Position numbers and translations under genes: made by a program. Under the pieces are notes generated by a model that saw nothing but the letters and a program-made list of their open reading frames with translations, had not been told where the DNA came from and did no database searches. Of a DNA stretch of 64,000 bases, positions 10,142-18,380 are shown piece by piece. The stretch is from contig NC_090773.1 in the NCBI RefSeq assembly GCF_001761485.1, positions 1,922,001-1,986,000 of the forward strand, given 5' to 3'. Source of the stretch: Yarrowia lipolytica. Its lineage: Eukaryota > Ascomycota > Dipodascomycetes > Dipodascales. Within the stretch, counting starts at the first letter, position 1, and every line of letters begins with the position of its first letter.

Positions 10142-11617
10142 ATGTTGAGGGCGCTGCAAAGACATGCGGGGACCCATATGGGAATCGATGTGCCGCTCTT
10201 TCGACAAATGACACCAATGGGACATCGGCTCAGTTCCACCCGTCCCAATTACATGACTTCCATCAGACTGAAATCGACCATCCCTCATGTGGGTCGAGTT
10301 GATTTGACCAACAGCAAGACCATGGTACATGTCAGTGGCCGGGATGCTGCCAAATTGCTGAATGGTCTATTCACCCTCCCGGTTTCCTCGGGTGCGGCCA
10401 CTCCCTTTTCTGGAGTTTTTGGAGCGTTTCTCAATGGAAAAGGACGAGTCATTACAGACGCATTTCTCTACACAACTAGCAACCATACCGAGGAGGACCA
10501 GAGCTTTGTGATTGAGTTCGACAAGGCCGTGGAGGACGAATTACTACTGCACTTGAAACGACACAGAATTAGAGCTAAAGTCAAGATGGAGAAGCTGACT
10601 GACTATGAGTGCATTTTCATCTGGAACAGAGACGCTACCCCTGACTACTGGCGCCGAGAGAATGAATGCGACAGTGGCTTTTTCCAGAGTTTATGCGAGG
10701 TGGCATGGAGCGTGGCTGAGGTTGGAGAGACTTCCGAGGTTGAGGAAAAAAATGGCGAGCCAGCACAAAAGCCGCTCTATGGCCTTCTAGTGGACGATAG
10801 ATATCCTCTTCTAGGCATTCGAATGATTCTTCCAGCCAAAACTTCCACGACCTACTTTTCAGCCATCCCCTCCGCCAATCTAACACAATATAACATGCTG
10901 CGCTACATCAGGGGTACCCCTGAGGGATCGCGCGAGATCCCTCCCAACAAGGCTCTCCCCATGGAGTCCGATCTAGACTATATGAATGGTCTGGACTTTA
11001 ACCGAGGCTGCTACGTGGGCCAGGAGCTGACTATTCGAACCCACCATACCGGTGTAGTCAGAAAACGAATTGTGCCCTTCCAGCTCTACCAGGAGGGCCA
11101 GGAGCCCGGTGAGTACGAGTGCCAGTATGACCCTGAGCTTTCTGGGGCTCTCCCTCCTCTCTTGGACGGCTCTAATGTCATTTCGCTCAATTCCCAGCCT
11201 GAAGAAAGAACTTTCGCATCGTCGCCTTTCGATAGCCCCAAGAAGGAGGCTGAACCTAAGTCCGAAGAAGCAGCTTCTGAGGGTGGAGTTCCAAGTTGGG
11301 CCAAGCCCAAGGAGACCGATGCAGCAGAGAGTAATCTCCCTAACAAGCCCAAGCCGGTTAAGCTTGGAAACATTCTATCACATCATGGAAACGTGGGTAT
11401 GGCTCTTGTTAGACTGGACAAAATCATGCAGCAGCAAGATATCCAGCTGGCTGTCGAGCTTCCCCCCGGACCCAACGGAGAGGTCAATTATCTTCGAGCC
11501 AAGCTCTACTACCCTCTTTTTGTGACTGACGTCAGTGAGGCCGAAGCCGAGGCCGAGGCTGAGCTGGAGATGGAACGGGTTCGAAAGGAGGAGACACACA
11601 AAAATGGACAGTTGTAA
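10142..11617 (+). CDS. IBA57: Iba57/Caf17-type mitochondrial Fe-S assembly factor
   Basis: A 491-aa intronless protein of the GcvT/YgfZ superfamily. The diagnostic motif, FNRGCYVGQELTIRTHHTG with Cys290 (residues 286-304), is intact. It is preceded by a typical folate-binding-fold N-domain (VDLTNSKTMVHVSGRDAAKLLNGLFT) and followed by a C-domain with KLGNILSHHGNVGMALVRLDKI. Iba57 (yeast Caf17) works with Isa1/Isa2 in the matrix to make 4Fe-4S clusters on aconitase-type and radical-SAM enzymes. Residues 1-45 are Arg/Thr-rich with few acids, fitting a presequence. An acidic, low-complexity insert (about 340-415) and a Glu/Ala-rich tail make it longer than bacterial relatives. It lies 198 bp upstream of CSM1 on the same strand. 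Confidence 0.88.
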   Translation: MLRALQRHAGTHMGIDVPLFRQMTPMGHRLSSTRPNYMTSIRLKSTIPHVGRVDLTNSKTMVHVSGRDAAKLLNGLFTLPVSSGAATPFSGVFGAFLNGKGRVITDAFLYTTSNHTEEDQSFVIEFDKAVEDELLLHLKRHRIRAKVKMEKLTDYECIFIWNRDATPDYWRRENECDSGFFQSLCEVAWSVAEVGETSEVEEKNGEPAQKPLYGLLVDDRYPLLGIRMILPAKTSTTYFSAIPSANLTQYNMLRYIRGTPEGSREIPPNKALPMESDLDYMNGLDFNRGCYVGQELTIRTHHTGVVRKRIVPFQLYQEGQEPGEYECQYDPELSGALPPLLDGSNVISLNSQPEERTFASSPFDSPKKEAEPKSEEAASEGGVPSWAKPKETDAAESNLPNKPKPVKLGNILSHHGNVGMALVRLDKIMQQQDIQLAVELPPGPNGEVNYLRAKLYYPLFVTDVSEAEAEAEAELEMERVRKEETHKNGQL

Positions 11618-11815
11618 ATAGACTATTTAAGTACAGTAACTCATGAAGGTACATAATTACAAGTAACTACTTGTAGTTTTTTTGTGTCGTTGTCAGCACC
11701 ACCTGGGATCGAACTCGAAGCAACATGATCATTGATAAAAACCCTAATCCAACTTTGCATAATCCGTAGTCTAAATCCTCACCATAGTTTGGAGTGTAAA
11801 CAAACATTCGCATCA

Positions 11816-12769
11816 ATGGCTAATCTGTTCAAACGACGAGGGGAGAGTATTGGAGGGGGTCACGCAAAAGTGGAGACTGCGGTTGTTCAGGCGCCAAAGT
11901 CGAAGCGGGTAAAAACCCAACATGTTATCACCAACGATGATCACCATACCGAACTGTATGATACCCGTATGACTCGACAAGAGCAGCTACTCTACGAATT
12001 TCAAAAGGCAGCAGAAGAGGCACAGACAAGTGAGTATGGGCTCCGAAAGATGAGCTATGGTTATTTGATCTTCGAGATTTGGGATAATAAATGGAGGAGG
12101 AGGCTACATTTTGAGCCAACCGACATTGAGACAGAGAGGTCCAGGGAAAGAGGAATCGACTCGACTAACACAGAGTCGGATAGTCTCATTACGCAACTAA
12201 CAAGTGAGTTAGAGGCGCTGCGTCAACAAAATCAGCATATGCAGTCCCAGATGGCAGAGGCTACGGGGGCTGTGGAGGAGCGAAATAATTACATCGCGGT
12301 CAAGGAGAGTGAAACAAAAGCACTACAGGAGAAGGTGGAATCACAGAGAAAGGACATCAGGAAGTACAAGTCTAGCTTGAAGCAACATAAACAGGATGAG
12401 CGCTCTATGGAAGCCATATACAGCATTGTACGACAGTTGACAGGCACAGATGTGGAGATTGTGTCACAGAACTCCCAGGGTCAACAGTTGTTCCTGTGCA
12501 AGCAAACAGGCAAAAACGGGACGGTAAGGTACCACCTAGGACTGGATGGAGCAGAAAGTCCAGACTTTGCTTACCAGATCATCACTGAGACTGATGAGGA
12601 CAAGAAGGTAGCAAAACTGCTGCCAGAGTACTTGCGTGGCAGCATCACTTTTGCAAGGAAAGAGGTGAGTACAGTTATCTTGCAACAGATATATTCATCC
12701 AGCTCGTTCATATTAACACAGGCAATTTCATTCTTTAACAAGATCAGTGTTACTCTTGCCAAGAAATGA
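11816..12769 (+). CDS. CSM1: Monopolin subunit Csm1/Pcs1, two introns
   Basis: Exons 11816-12029, 12174-12664 and 12722-12769 give 250 aa. Intron 1 (GTGAGTATG to CTAACACAG, 144 nt) and intron 2 (GTGAGTAC to TTAACACAG, 57 nt) match Yarrowia splice signals. Splicing joins the coiled coil smoothly (AEEAQTK/SDSLITQLTSEL) and rebuilds the family's C-terminus (ITFARKE/AISFFNKISVTLAKK). The layout is a basic N-terminus, a long coiled coil (about 60-165), then the Csm1/Pcs1 C-domain with VRQLTGTDVEIVS, FLCKQTGKNGTVRYHL and LLPEYLRGSI. In yeasts this homodimer, with Lrs4/Mde4, clamps sister kinetochores and holds rDNA at the nuclear periphery. The first ATG is at 11816; the frame is open upstream to 11732 without an ATG. 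Both introns are 3n and lack stops. Confidence 0.85.
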   Translation: MANLFKRRGESIGGGHAKVETAVVQAPKSKRVKTQHVITNDDHHTELYDTRMTRQEQLLYEFQKAAEEAQTSEYGLRKMSYGYLIFEIWDNKWRRRLHFEPTDIETERSRERGIDSTNTESDSLITQLTSELEALRQQNQHMQSQMAEATGAVEERNNYIAVKESETKALQEKVESQRKDIRKYKSSLKQHKQDERSMEAIYSIVRQLTGTDVEIVSQNSQGQQLFLCKQTGKNGTVRYHLGLDGAESPDFAYQIITETDEDKKVAKLLPEYLRGSITFARKEVSTVILQQIYSSSSFILTQAISFFNKISVTLAKK

Positions 12770-12905
12770 CGCGGAGGTTGACACAAGTGTACAATATGGT
12801 CAGATTACCGTTCTTTGTTTGAGGGACTGCGCAGACTGGATCAGCATTAATCATATCTATTCTTATTTTACAGATGTCCACTTGTAGTCGCAGTAGACAT
12901 GAATT

Positions 12906-13636
12906 TTAGAGGTCGGCAACCAACACCAGCTCTCCTTTATCGTTCTTCTCAATCTTGAAAGATTTGAGAATCTCCTTCTCGGAGATTTTCTTATTCTTCT
13001 TGAGATCCTTGACAATTTTGTACATGGAGGTGGGCTTAGAAATGTCGAGGGGAGAATCAGAAGACTTGCTTCCCTTTCTGTTTCTGTCCTTTCTGTCCTT
13101 CTTTTCTTTCTTGTCCTTGTTTTCCTCCACGGCAGTCTTCTCCTCCTGCTTGGGCTTCTCGACAGGCTTGGCGGCAACAGGCTTGGGTGCTTGCTGCTGT
13201 GTCTGCTTTCCCTGCTGTGTCTTCTTTCCACGAAACAGGGCGCCCTCGTACTTCTCGGCCTCGGAAATGCAAGAAGTATGCTTCACATGGTCGTTGTTGA
13301 AGAAGGTAGTGGAACAGTCGATGCAGGTGAAGTATGCTCCTCGGCACTGGCTCTGATGAGTGCTGAGCTTCTTCTTGACGATGGTGTCATTGCAAACCTG
13401 AGTTAGTTGTGATGATGTGTATGTGAGGTTTACAGCGTCTGATATATCTCAGCTGGATCTCTTCCGTAACCATGAGAAACACCTTTAGAGTCGACCAGTA
13501 GTCCTCGCCGCCTGAGACGACGCATAGGCAGGTTGTGGGTCCTGGCATCTCCTGTTTAGGTAACCGATACTCCAAGGCCACGTTAACCTATCGGTCCCTC
13601 TACTAACTTACTCACTTCACAAGAAAAGGAGACCAT
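12906..13636 (-). CDS. LYAR-type C2HC zinc-finger protein, two exons
   Basis: Exon 1 (13616-13636) encodes only MVSFSCE. A 218-nt intron (GTGAGTAAG to CTAACTCAG, 13398-13615) follows, then exon 2 (12906-13397), for 170 aa in all. The first zinc ligand, Cys6, sits in exon 1. The rest (Cys9, His21, Cys25, then Cys32, Cys35, His47, Cys50) lie in exon 2, giving the tandem zf-LYAR pattern CEVCND...HQSQC and CIDC...HTSC. The remainder is highly charged (KDKKEKKDRKDRNRKG) and ends in a conserved-looking basic domain, SMYKIVKDLKKNKKISEKEILKSF. LYAR relatives, including a small budding-yeast protein, are nucleolar and linked to ribosome biogenesis. It converges with CSM1, with 136 bp between stops. 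Confidence 0.85.
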
Positions 13637-14523
13637 TTTTGGTTACGTTGTCGGTGGAAAAATATTCAACGTGTCGGTTTCAACTGATTCCAAAATTTCA
13701 GATTATGCATGAAGATATATTTTCAAATAAGGTTTGTATAAGGGTTCGGAGATAGTGTGCTAATTTGGGAGTATATCTCCGATGCACTTTTGATCATTAA
13801 TGATCTCAGTGAATTGATACTGTTCATAATTGGAGCATGACATGTTTTGTACCACATCCGTAGCATTATTGTACAATCTTGCTGTTAGATATAATATGAC
13901 GCGTCATCCCAAACATTCCCAACCATTTGATTTGAATCATGCCTGCACCAGTTTTAGCATCGCATTCCACTCGTGAAGGGTCCCGCGAAAAGCGGGGTAG
14001 TTGGTGGGTTTGTATATATTACTATGGGTATGGTCGTCGTCTATGTATAATACTTGCCTCATCCGTGTGGTTGTTTTTTGGCAACATGTTTTGCCACATG
14101 TGTGATGTTTGCCACACACTGTCAATGTGCATCCTCAATTGGGATGGCATATTGATGGATAAAAATTTACAAGCCGATACTTACAAGTACATTGTACTTG
14201 CACTAGAAGAGGTTATACTCCACTATCAGTAAGTTTCTGCCTTTCATAGTATTATTATCATCACCCAGGTTCTCACCTGGACTTTCCGTAGGTTGTGTGT
14301 ATACTTTTTACCCCTCCATGTCCGACACAAACATAACCACACAACACTTACTAGAACCTTATTCGGCTTAGTAACATTTCCCACTGCCAAATAAACTCGC
14401 TGTACATGCACAGTGTTTGGTTTTTTTTGCGACAGCAATAGCAAAAGCAAAAAAAGAGAATTTCGCTATTCAATCATCTGAATCGCACTGGAATCGTTGT
14501 CATTCAGCATACAGCAGGCTACG
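13637..14523. other. Intergenic between divergent LYAR-like and nucleoporin genes
   Basis: The 887 bp are AT-rich near 13670-13900. An open frame beginning MPAPVLASHSTREGSREKRG (ATG at 13939) was considered, but it has no homology I recognise and no clear splice partner. No gene is called. Confidence 0.5.
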
Positions 14524-17500
14524 ATGAAGCAAGATCGAACTAAACGACGACTGTATACTGGGCCTTACGACAACCCTGGTCGAACCAGCCGTATCGACAG
14601 TATGCAGCGCCATCAAGACCACCTTGGTGATCGAGGCACCGACGAGGGTCAAGCGACTCTCAAGTCGCTGGTTTCATCGCTATGGAGCAAGTTCCGAGGC
14701 AACTCGAACAGCAACACACGACAACGTCGCCATTCGGTGGCTATCGAGGAGGGTGACACAACAGCGGAAATCCAGAGACAGCAGCAAGAGAACCAACATC
14801 GGGTCGACAACAACGACACCAACGGCATCGAGGATGTCGTTATTGAAGAGGATGACGTTGAGGTTGTTGAAGTTGACACGGCCGCCTTTCAGGTAAGTAC
14901 TTTAGGGTGTGATGGGCGATTTGAAACGCGTCCTTGTGATGGCAATGGCTTACCAGTACTAACTCAGTGGGTCAATGGAGATGCTGCATCCATCATTAAC
15001 GCATACAAGGCTGCCATGCTAGAAAAGCAAGAGGTCGGACAACGCCCTGAGCGAAAGCGGCTGGCACTCGGATCGCCTGAGCGAGATGCTGAGGAGGAGG
15101 ATGATGATTATATGACTGGAGCTCTTGTTTTGCATAAGGGAGACCAATACGACGACCGCAACGACGAACATTACTACTATAACAACAATGACGCGACGTC
15201 AAAGATGCTTTCCAAGTCTACTGCACAGAAGAAACAGCCCAACAGATACAAGGTGGCTATAGAGGCTAGAAGAGCGCCTGCCCGAATCTCCAAGAGACCC
15301 AAGTACGTGGATAGTGAAACTCAGACGTCATCAGTGCCTATTTCGCGACGGCTTCCATGGTCTGTCGATTTACAATCACTGCCCCAGGAGCGTATGTCTC
15401 GTCCGGGCTTTTATTCTGCCAACTTTGAGCTGTCGGATGAGGAATCTGAGGATGAAGTTGAGGCGCAGGGCAACGTGACTGCTGAGGAAATCGACAATCT
15501 CAACAAACCTCTTCCTTTCGATCTCAAGGCCACCTTCCTGAAGCATAGAACCCCGTCCAAACGAGCCCAGAAGACCGACGAGAGCTCCTCACCTGTTTAT
15601 ACTCTTAACCGTGCTGCCACGAAGGCTACCACTAAACTCGTGGAAGACGCTACCGCCACGGAATCTGTTGAAGAGCAACCTACAAAGGCCCTACCTGCAC
15701 CTGAGTCGGTAGCTCCAGCCATTTTGAGTACTTCTGTTGTCAAACCCAGCGCTGGCTTTGATTTTGGAGGTAACAAGGACAGGAAGAATGACGCGGCTGC
15801 CAATAAGCTTGGCGATGACACAAAGCCGAAGCCGTTTTCGTTTGGTGGGGCAAAGGACGATGACAAATCAAAGCCTTCATTCTCAATTGGTGCTGGACCA
15901 AAGGATGGCGATAAACCGTTGCCTTCGTTCTCCTTTGCCGGTTCCAAGGATGGGGACAAGCCCAAACCTTCATTTTCGTTTGGTAGGGCCACCGGAGACT
16001 TCGACAAGGCGCCTAAACCCTCTGAAAGCAAGCCTTCGTTCTCTTTCGGCTCATCCAAGTCTGCAGAGGAGAAGCCCAATTTCTCACTTGGAGCTGAGAA
16101 GACCAAGGAAACAAACGAAACAAACACTAAACCGCACGAAACATCTTTCTCATTTGGTGCCAAGAAGGACGCATCGGTAGCAGCACCTTCTTTCTCATTT
16201 GGGGCTAAGCCTGAGGAGAAGAAGCCCGAGGAGAAGAAGCCCGAGGAGAAGAAAGATGCTCCTTCCTTTTCCTTTGGATCAAAGCCAGATTCGGAAAACA
16301 AGCCCGCTGCCGCTACGTTCTCGTTTGGAGCTAAGTCTGATTCTGCACCCAAGCCTCTCACTTTTGGCAGCAAGCCCCTGGATAAGGGAGACACGAACAA
16401 GCCCGCTGCTGAAGATAAGGCCGCTTCGAAGCCCATGTTTTCTTTCGGAAGCACCTCCAACACAGCATCAGGATCGACAGCAGCGACTACAGATAGTTCC
16501 AATCCCAGTACTATCACGTTTGGCGCCAATGCGCCCGAGGCACCCTCAGCTACTGAGAAGCCCCCATTCTCATTTGGCATCAAAAATGACACCAAGGACA
16601 CTTCCACCGAGCCCGCAGCTCCCAAGCCTCTGTTGGGCGGATTTGGCACTCCCTCTACGCCTTCTGCACTCGGTGGAAAGAGAGCTGCCGACGACGGCGA
16701 GCATACAAGCAAAAAGCCCATGTTTGGCAGCTCCACTGAAAAGCTAGCAGCTCCATTTGGATCAGATGGCTCTTCAGACAACAAGGACGGGAGCTCGTCT
16801 GCACCCAAACCGTTCTCGTTCGGCTCGGGTACTGCTACACCTGTCAGCACAGGTTCTGGAACCTCTGCCCCTGTTGCCTTTGGTAACAACTCCGCGGTCA
16901 CCACGAATGGTGGATCAGACAACAAGCCCTCTTTCTCATTTGGAGGAGAAGCTCCAGCATCGTCCAAGCCAAGTTTTTCTTTTGGTGGGGCTGCTGCAAC
17001 CAACGATAAGAAGGAGGAAAGCAAGCCCGCAGCATTCGGCAGTGCTGCTCCCTCGTTTTCCTTTGGAGGTGCCTCCAAGTCATCGTTTGGTGAGAGTAAG
17101 TCTTCGACCGCACAGGCTGCCAAGCCCGCAGCTACAGGATTCTCCTTTGGAGCGTCTAAAAGCACACCTGCGGCCACTCCTTCCGCTGCCCCCTCGTCTG
17201 GGTTCTCATTCAACAAGCCATCCAGCGAGAAGCCCATGTTCGGTGCTTCTTCCACTACAGCTCCTAGCGCCGGTGGCCTGTTTGGAGGAGACGCTTCTTC
17301 TACAGGTGCTTCAGCTCCCAGCTCTGGGGGTTTGTTCGGAGGAGCTTCATCTACCCCCAGCACTGGTGGCCTGTTTGGAAATTCCAGTAACACGTCCTCC
17401 GCTGGCATGTTTGGAGCCAAGCCCAGTGCTGAGAGTTCAGGAGGCTTCAAATTTGGCTCCACTACTAATGCATTCGGCAGCTCTAACAACGCTGCCTCTA

Positions 17501-17961
17501 GCTCTGCAGCCACCAACAACGCGACACCGGCAAGTTCTTTTGGTTTTGGAGGAGCCGCCCCCGCACAACCTGCGACCACGGGCTTTGGCTTTGGAGGTGC
17601 GCCCTCGAACACTGCATCCTCTTCTTTCGGCGCTACTGCTCCCGCCACCAACAGCTCTGGCGGTTTCAATTTTGGCGGTGCAGCTCCTGCAGGTGGAGCA
17701 GGCAACTTCAGTTTTGGCGGAATCGGCAGTGCAGGGTCAGCCGCGAATACCTTTGGTTTCAACGGAGGTGCTGCTGCCCCATCGACCCCCGGTACCCCTG
17801 CCAACAGCTTTGGTGCGAACACTGCGCCTGCTCCTCAAACTCCCAACTTTGGTTCTCCTGCACCTGTCCAGAACAACATGTTTGCCCAGGGTTTCGCCCC
17901 TGCTGGCGATGGATCGGGCAGAAAGATTGCACCGCTCCGAGCCAGGAATAGACGACGATAA
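14524..17961 (+). CDS. FG-repeat nucleoporin, Nup1/Nup153-like
   Basis: Exons 14524-14892 and 14968-17961 give 1120 aa. The 75-nt intron (GTAAGTAC to TACTAACTCAG) falls between codons, is a multiple of three and has no stop. The N-terminal 400 residues are charged, with a basic start (MKQDRTKRRLYTGPYDNPG) and acidic patches (VIEEDDVEVVEVD, SDEESEDEVEAQG). Residues 400-1090 hold dozens of PSFSFG, FSFG and GLFGG repeats spaced by Lys/Asp/Ser/Ala linkers, changing to GGLFGG/FGFGG types near the end. The protein closes with the basic tail GRKIAPLRARNRRR, similar to the C-terminal karyopherin-binding tails of Nup1- and Nup153-type nuclear-basket proteins. FG repeats bind importins and form the permeability barrier. 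The exact orthologue (Nup1, Nup2, Nup60) cannot be fixed by eye. Confidence 0.85.
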   Translation: MKQDRTKRRLYTGPYDNPGRTSRIDSMQRHQDHLGDRGTDEGQATLKSLVSSLWSKFRGNSNSNTRQRRHSVAIEEGDTTAEIQRQQQENQHRVDNNDTNGIEDVVIEEDDVEVVEVDTAAFQVSTLGCDGRFETRPCDGNGLPVLTQWVNGDAASIINAYKAAMLEKQEVGQRPERKRLALGSPERDAEEEDDDYMTGALVLHKGDQYDDRNDEHYYYNNNDATSKMLSKSTAQKKQPNRYKVAIEARRAPARISKRPKYVDSETQTSSVPISRRLPWSVDLQSLPQERMSRPGFYSANFELSDEESEDEVEAQGNVTAEEIDNLNKPLPFDLKATFLKHRTPSKRAQKTDESSSPVYTLNRAATKATTKLVEDATATESVEEQPTKALPAPESVAPAILSTSVVKPSAGFDFGGNKDRKNDAAANKLGDDTKPKPFSFGGAKDDDKSKPSFSIGAGPKDGDKPLPSFSFAGSKDGDKPKPSFSFGRATGDFDKAPKPSESKPSFSFGSSKSAEEKPNFSLGAEKTKETNETNTKPHETSFSFGAKKDASVAAPSFSFGAKPEEKKPEEKKPEEKKDAPSFSFGSKPDSENKPAAATFSFGAKSDSAPKPLTFGSKPLDKGDTNKPAAEDKAASKPMFSFGSTSNTASGSTAATTDSSNPSTITFGANAPEAPSATEKPPFSFGIKNDTKDTSTEPAAPKPLLGGFGTPSTPSALGGKRAADDGEHTSKKPMFGSSTEKLAAPFGSDGSSDNKDGSSSAPKPFSFGSGTATPVSTGSGTSAPVAFGNNSAVTTNGGSDNKPSFSFGGEAPASSKPSFSFGGAAATNDKKEESKPAAFGSAAPSFSFGGASKSSFGESKSSTAQAAKPAATGFSFGASKSTPAATPSAAPSSGFSFNKPSSEKPMFGASSTTAPSAGGLFGGDASSTGASAPSSGGLFGGASSTPSTGGLFGNSSNTSSAGMFGAKPSAESSGGFKFGSTTNAFGSSNNAASSSAATNNATPASSFGFGGAAPAQPATTGFGFGGAPSNTASSSFGATAPATNSSGGFNFGGAAPAGGAGNFSFGGIGSAGSAANTFGFNGGAAAPSTPGTPANSFGANTAPAPQTPNFGSPAPVQNNMFAQGFAPAGDGSGRKIAPLRARNRRR

Positions 17962-18354
17962 ACCAGGTGGGGCTATAATACTGTGTATAATAATGATTTG
18001 ATGATTAAAGATTGTGTCTATCAGGTTGTATGCTGAGACCATGGCCAGCTCGTGTGACAAGCCGTTCTGCTGAACTGACGTCGTAAATTACAATGCCGAC
18101 ATGAAGTCAATCGAACGAGGACAGTACAGTAAACAAGACCACATGAAGTGATTGTACTATAGTAAAGAGACCACCGGAAGCCTGGAACATATGAGGCTGA
18201 GCAGATCATGTATCGTACAGGAGGTATTAGAGTACATACAGTACGAGTGTACGACACACCTGATTCTACTACAATTGGAACCAATGTTCTCGGAAAGTGT
18301 GTTGCAAGTGGATTGCAAGTGGTTGTATCAATTAGATACACATAAACATACAAT

Positions 18355-18380
18355 TACTGTACAGTATGTACTGTACAGTA
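18355..18380. repeat. Double palindrome of GTAC words
   Basis: TACTGTACAGTA, TG, TACTGTACAGTA. Each 12-bp arm is itself palindromic, so the site is both a direct and an inverted repeat. Confidence 0.85.

Noticed and set aside
11109-11345. Possible intron in the Iba57/Caf17 gene (GTGAGTACGAG ... CTAACAAG)
   Set aside because: The frame stays open with gene-like composition and the acceptor is poor; the protein continues naturally into KLGNILSHHGNVG.
11700-11725. GGGATCGAACTC, resembling a tRNA T-arm on the minus strand
   Set aside because: No T-stem pairing, acceptor stem or anticodon arm could be built around it.
13939-14232. 97-codon frame starting MPAPVLASHSTREGSREKRG
   Set aside because: Only the first 20 residues look natural. 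The rest is aromatic/Cys-rich noise, and no donor site follows the good part.
15597-17822. 741-codon open frame on the minus strand opposite the nucleoporin
   Set aside because: It is the antisense shadow of the biased FSFG/PSFSFG repeat codons. Its product is a Pro/Ala/Leu-rich string with no domain.
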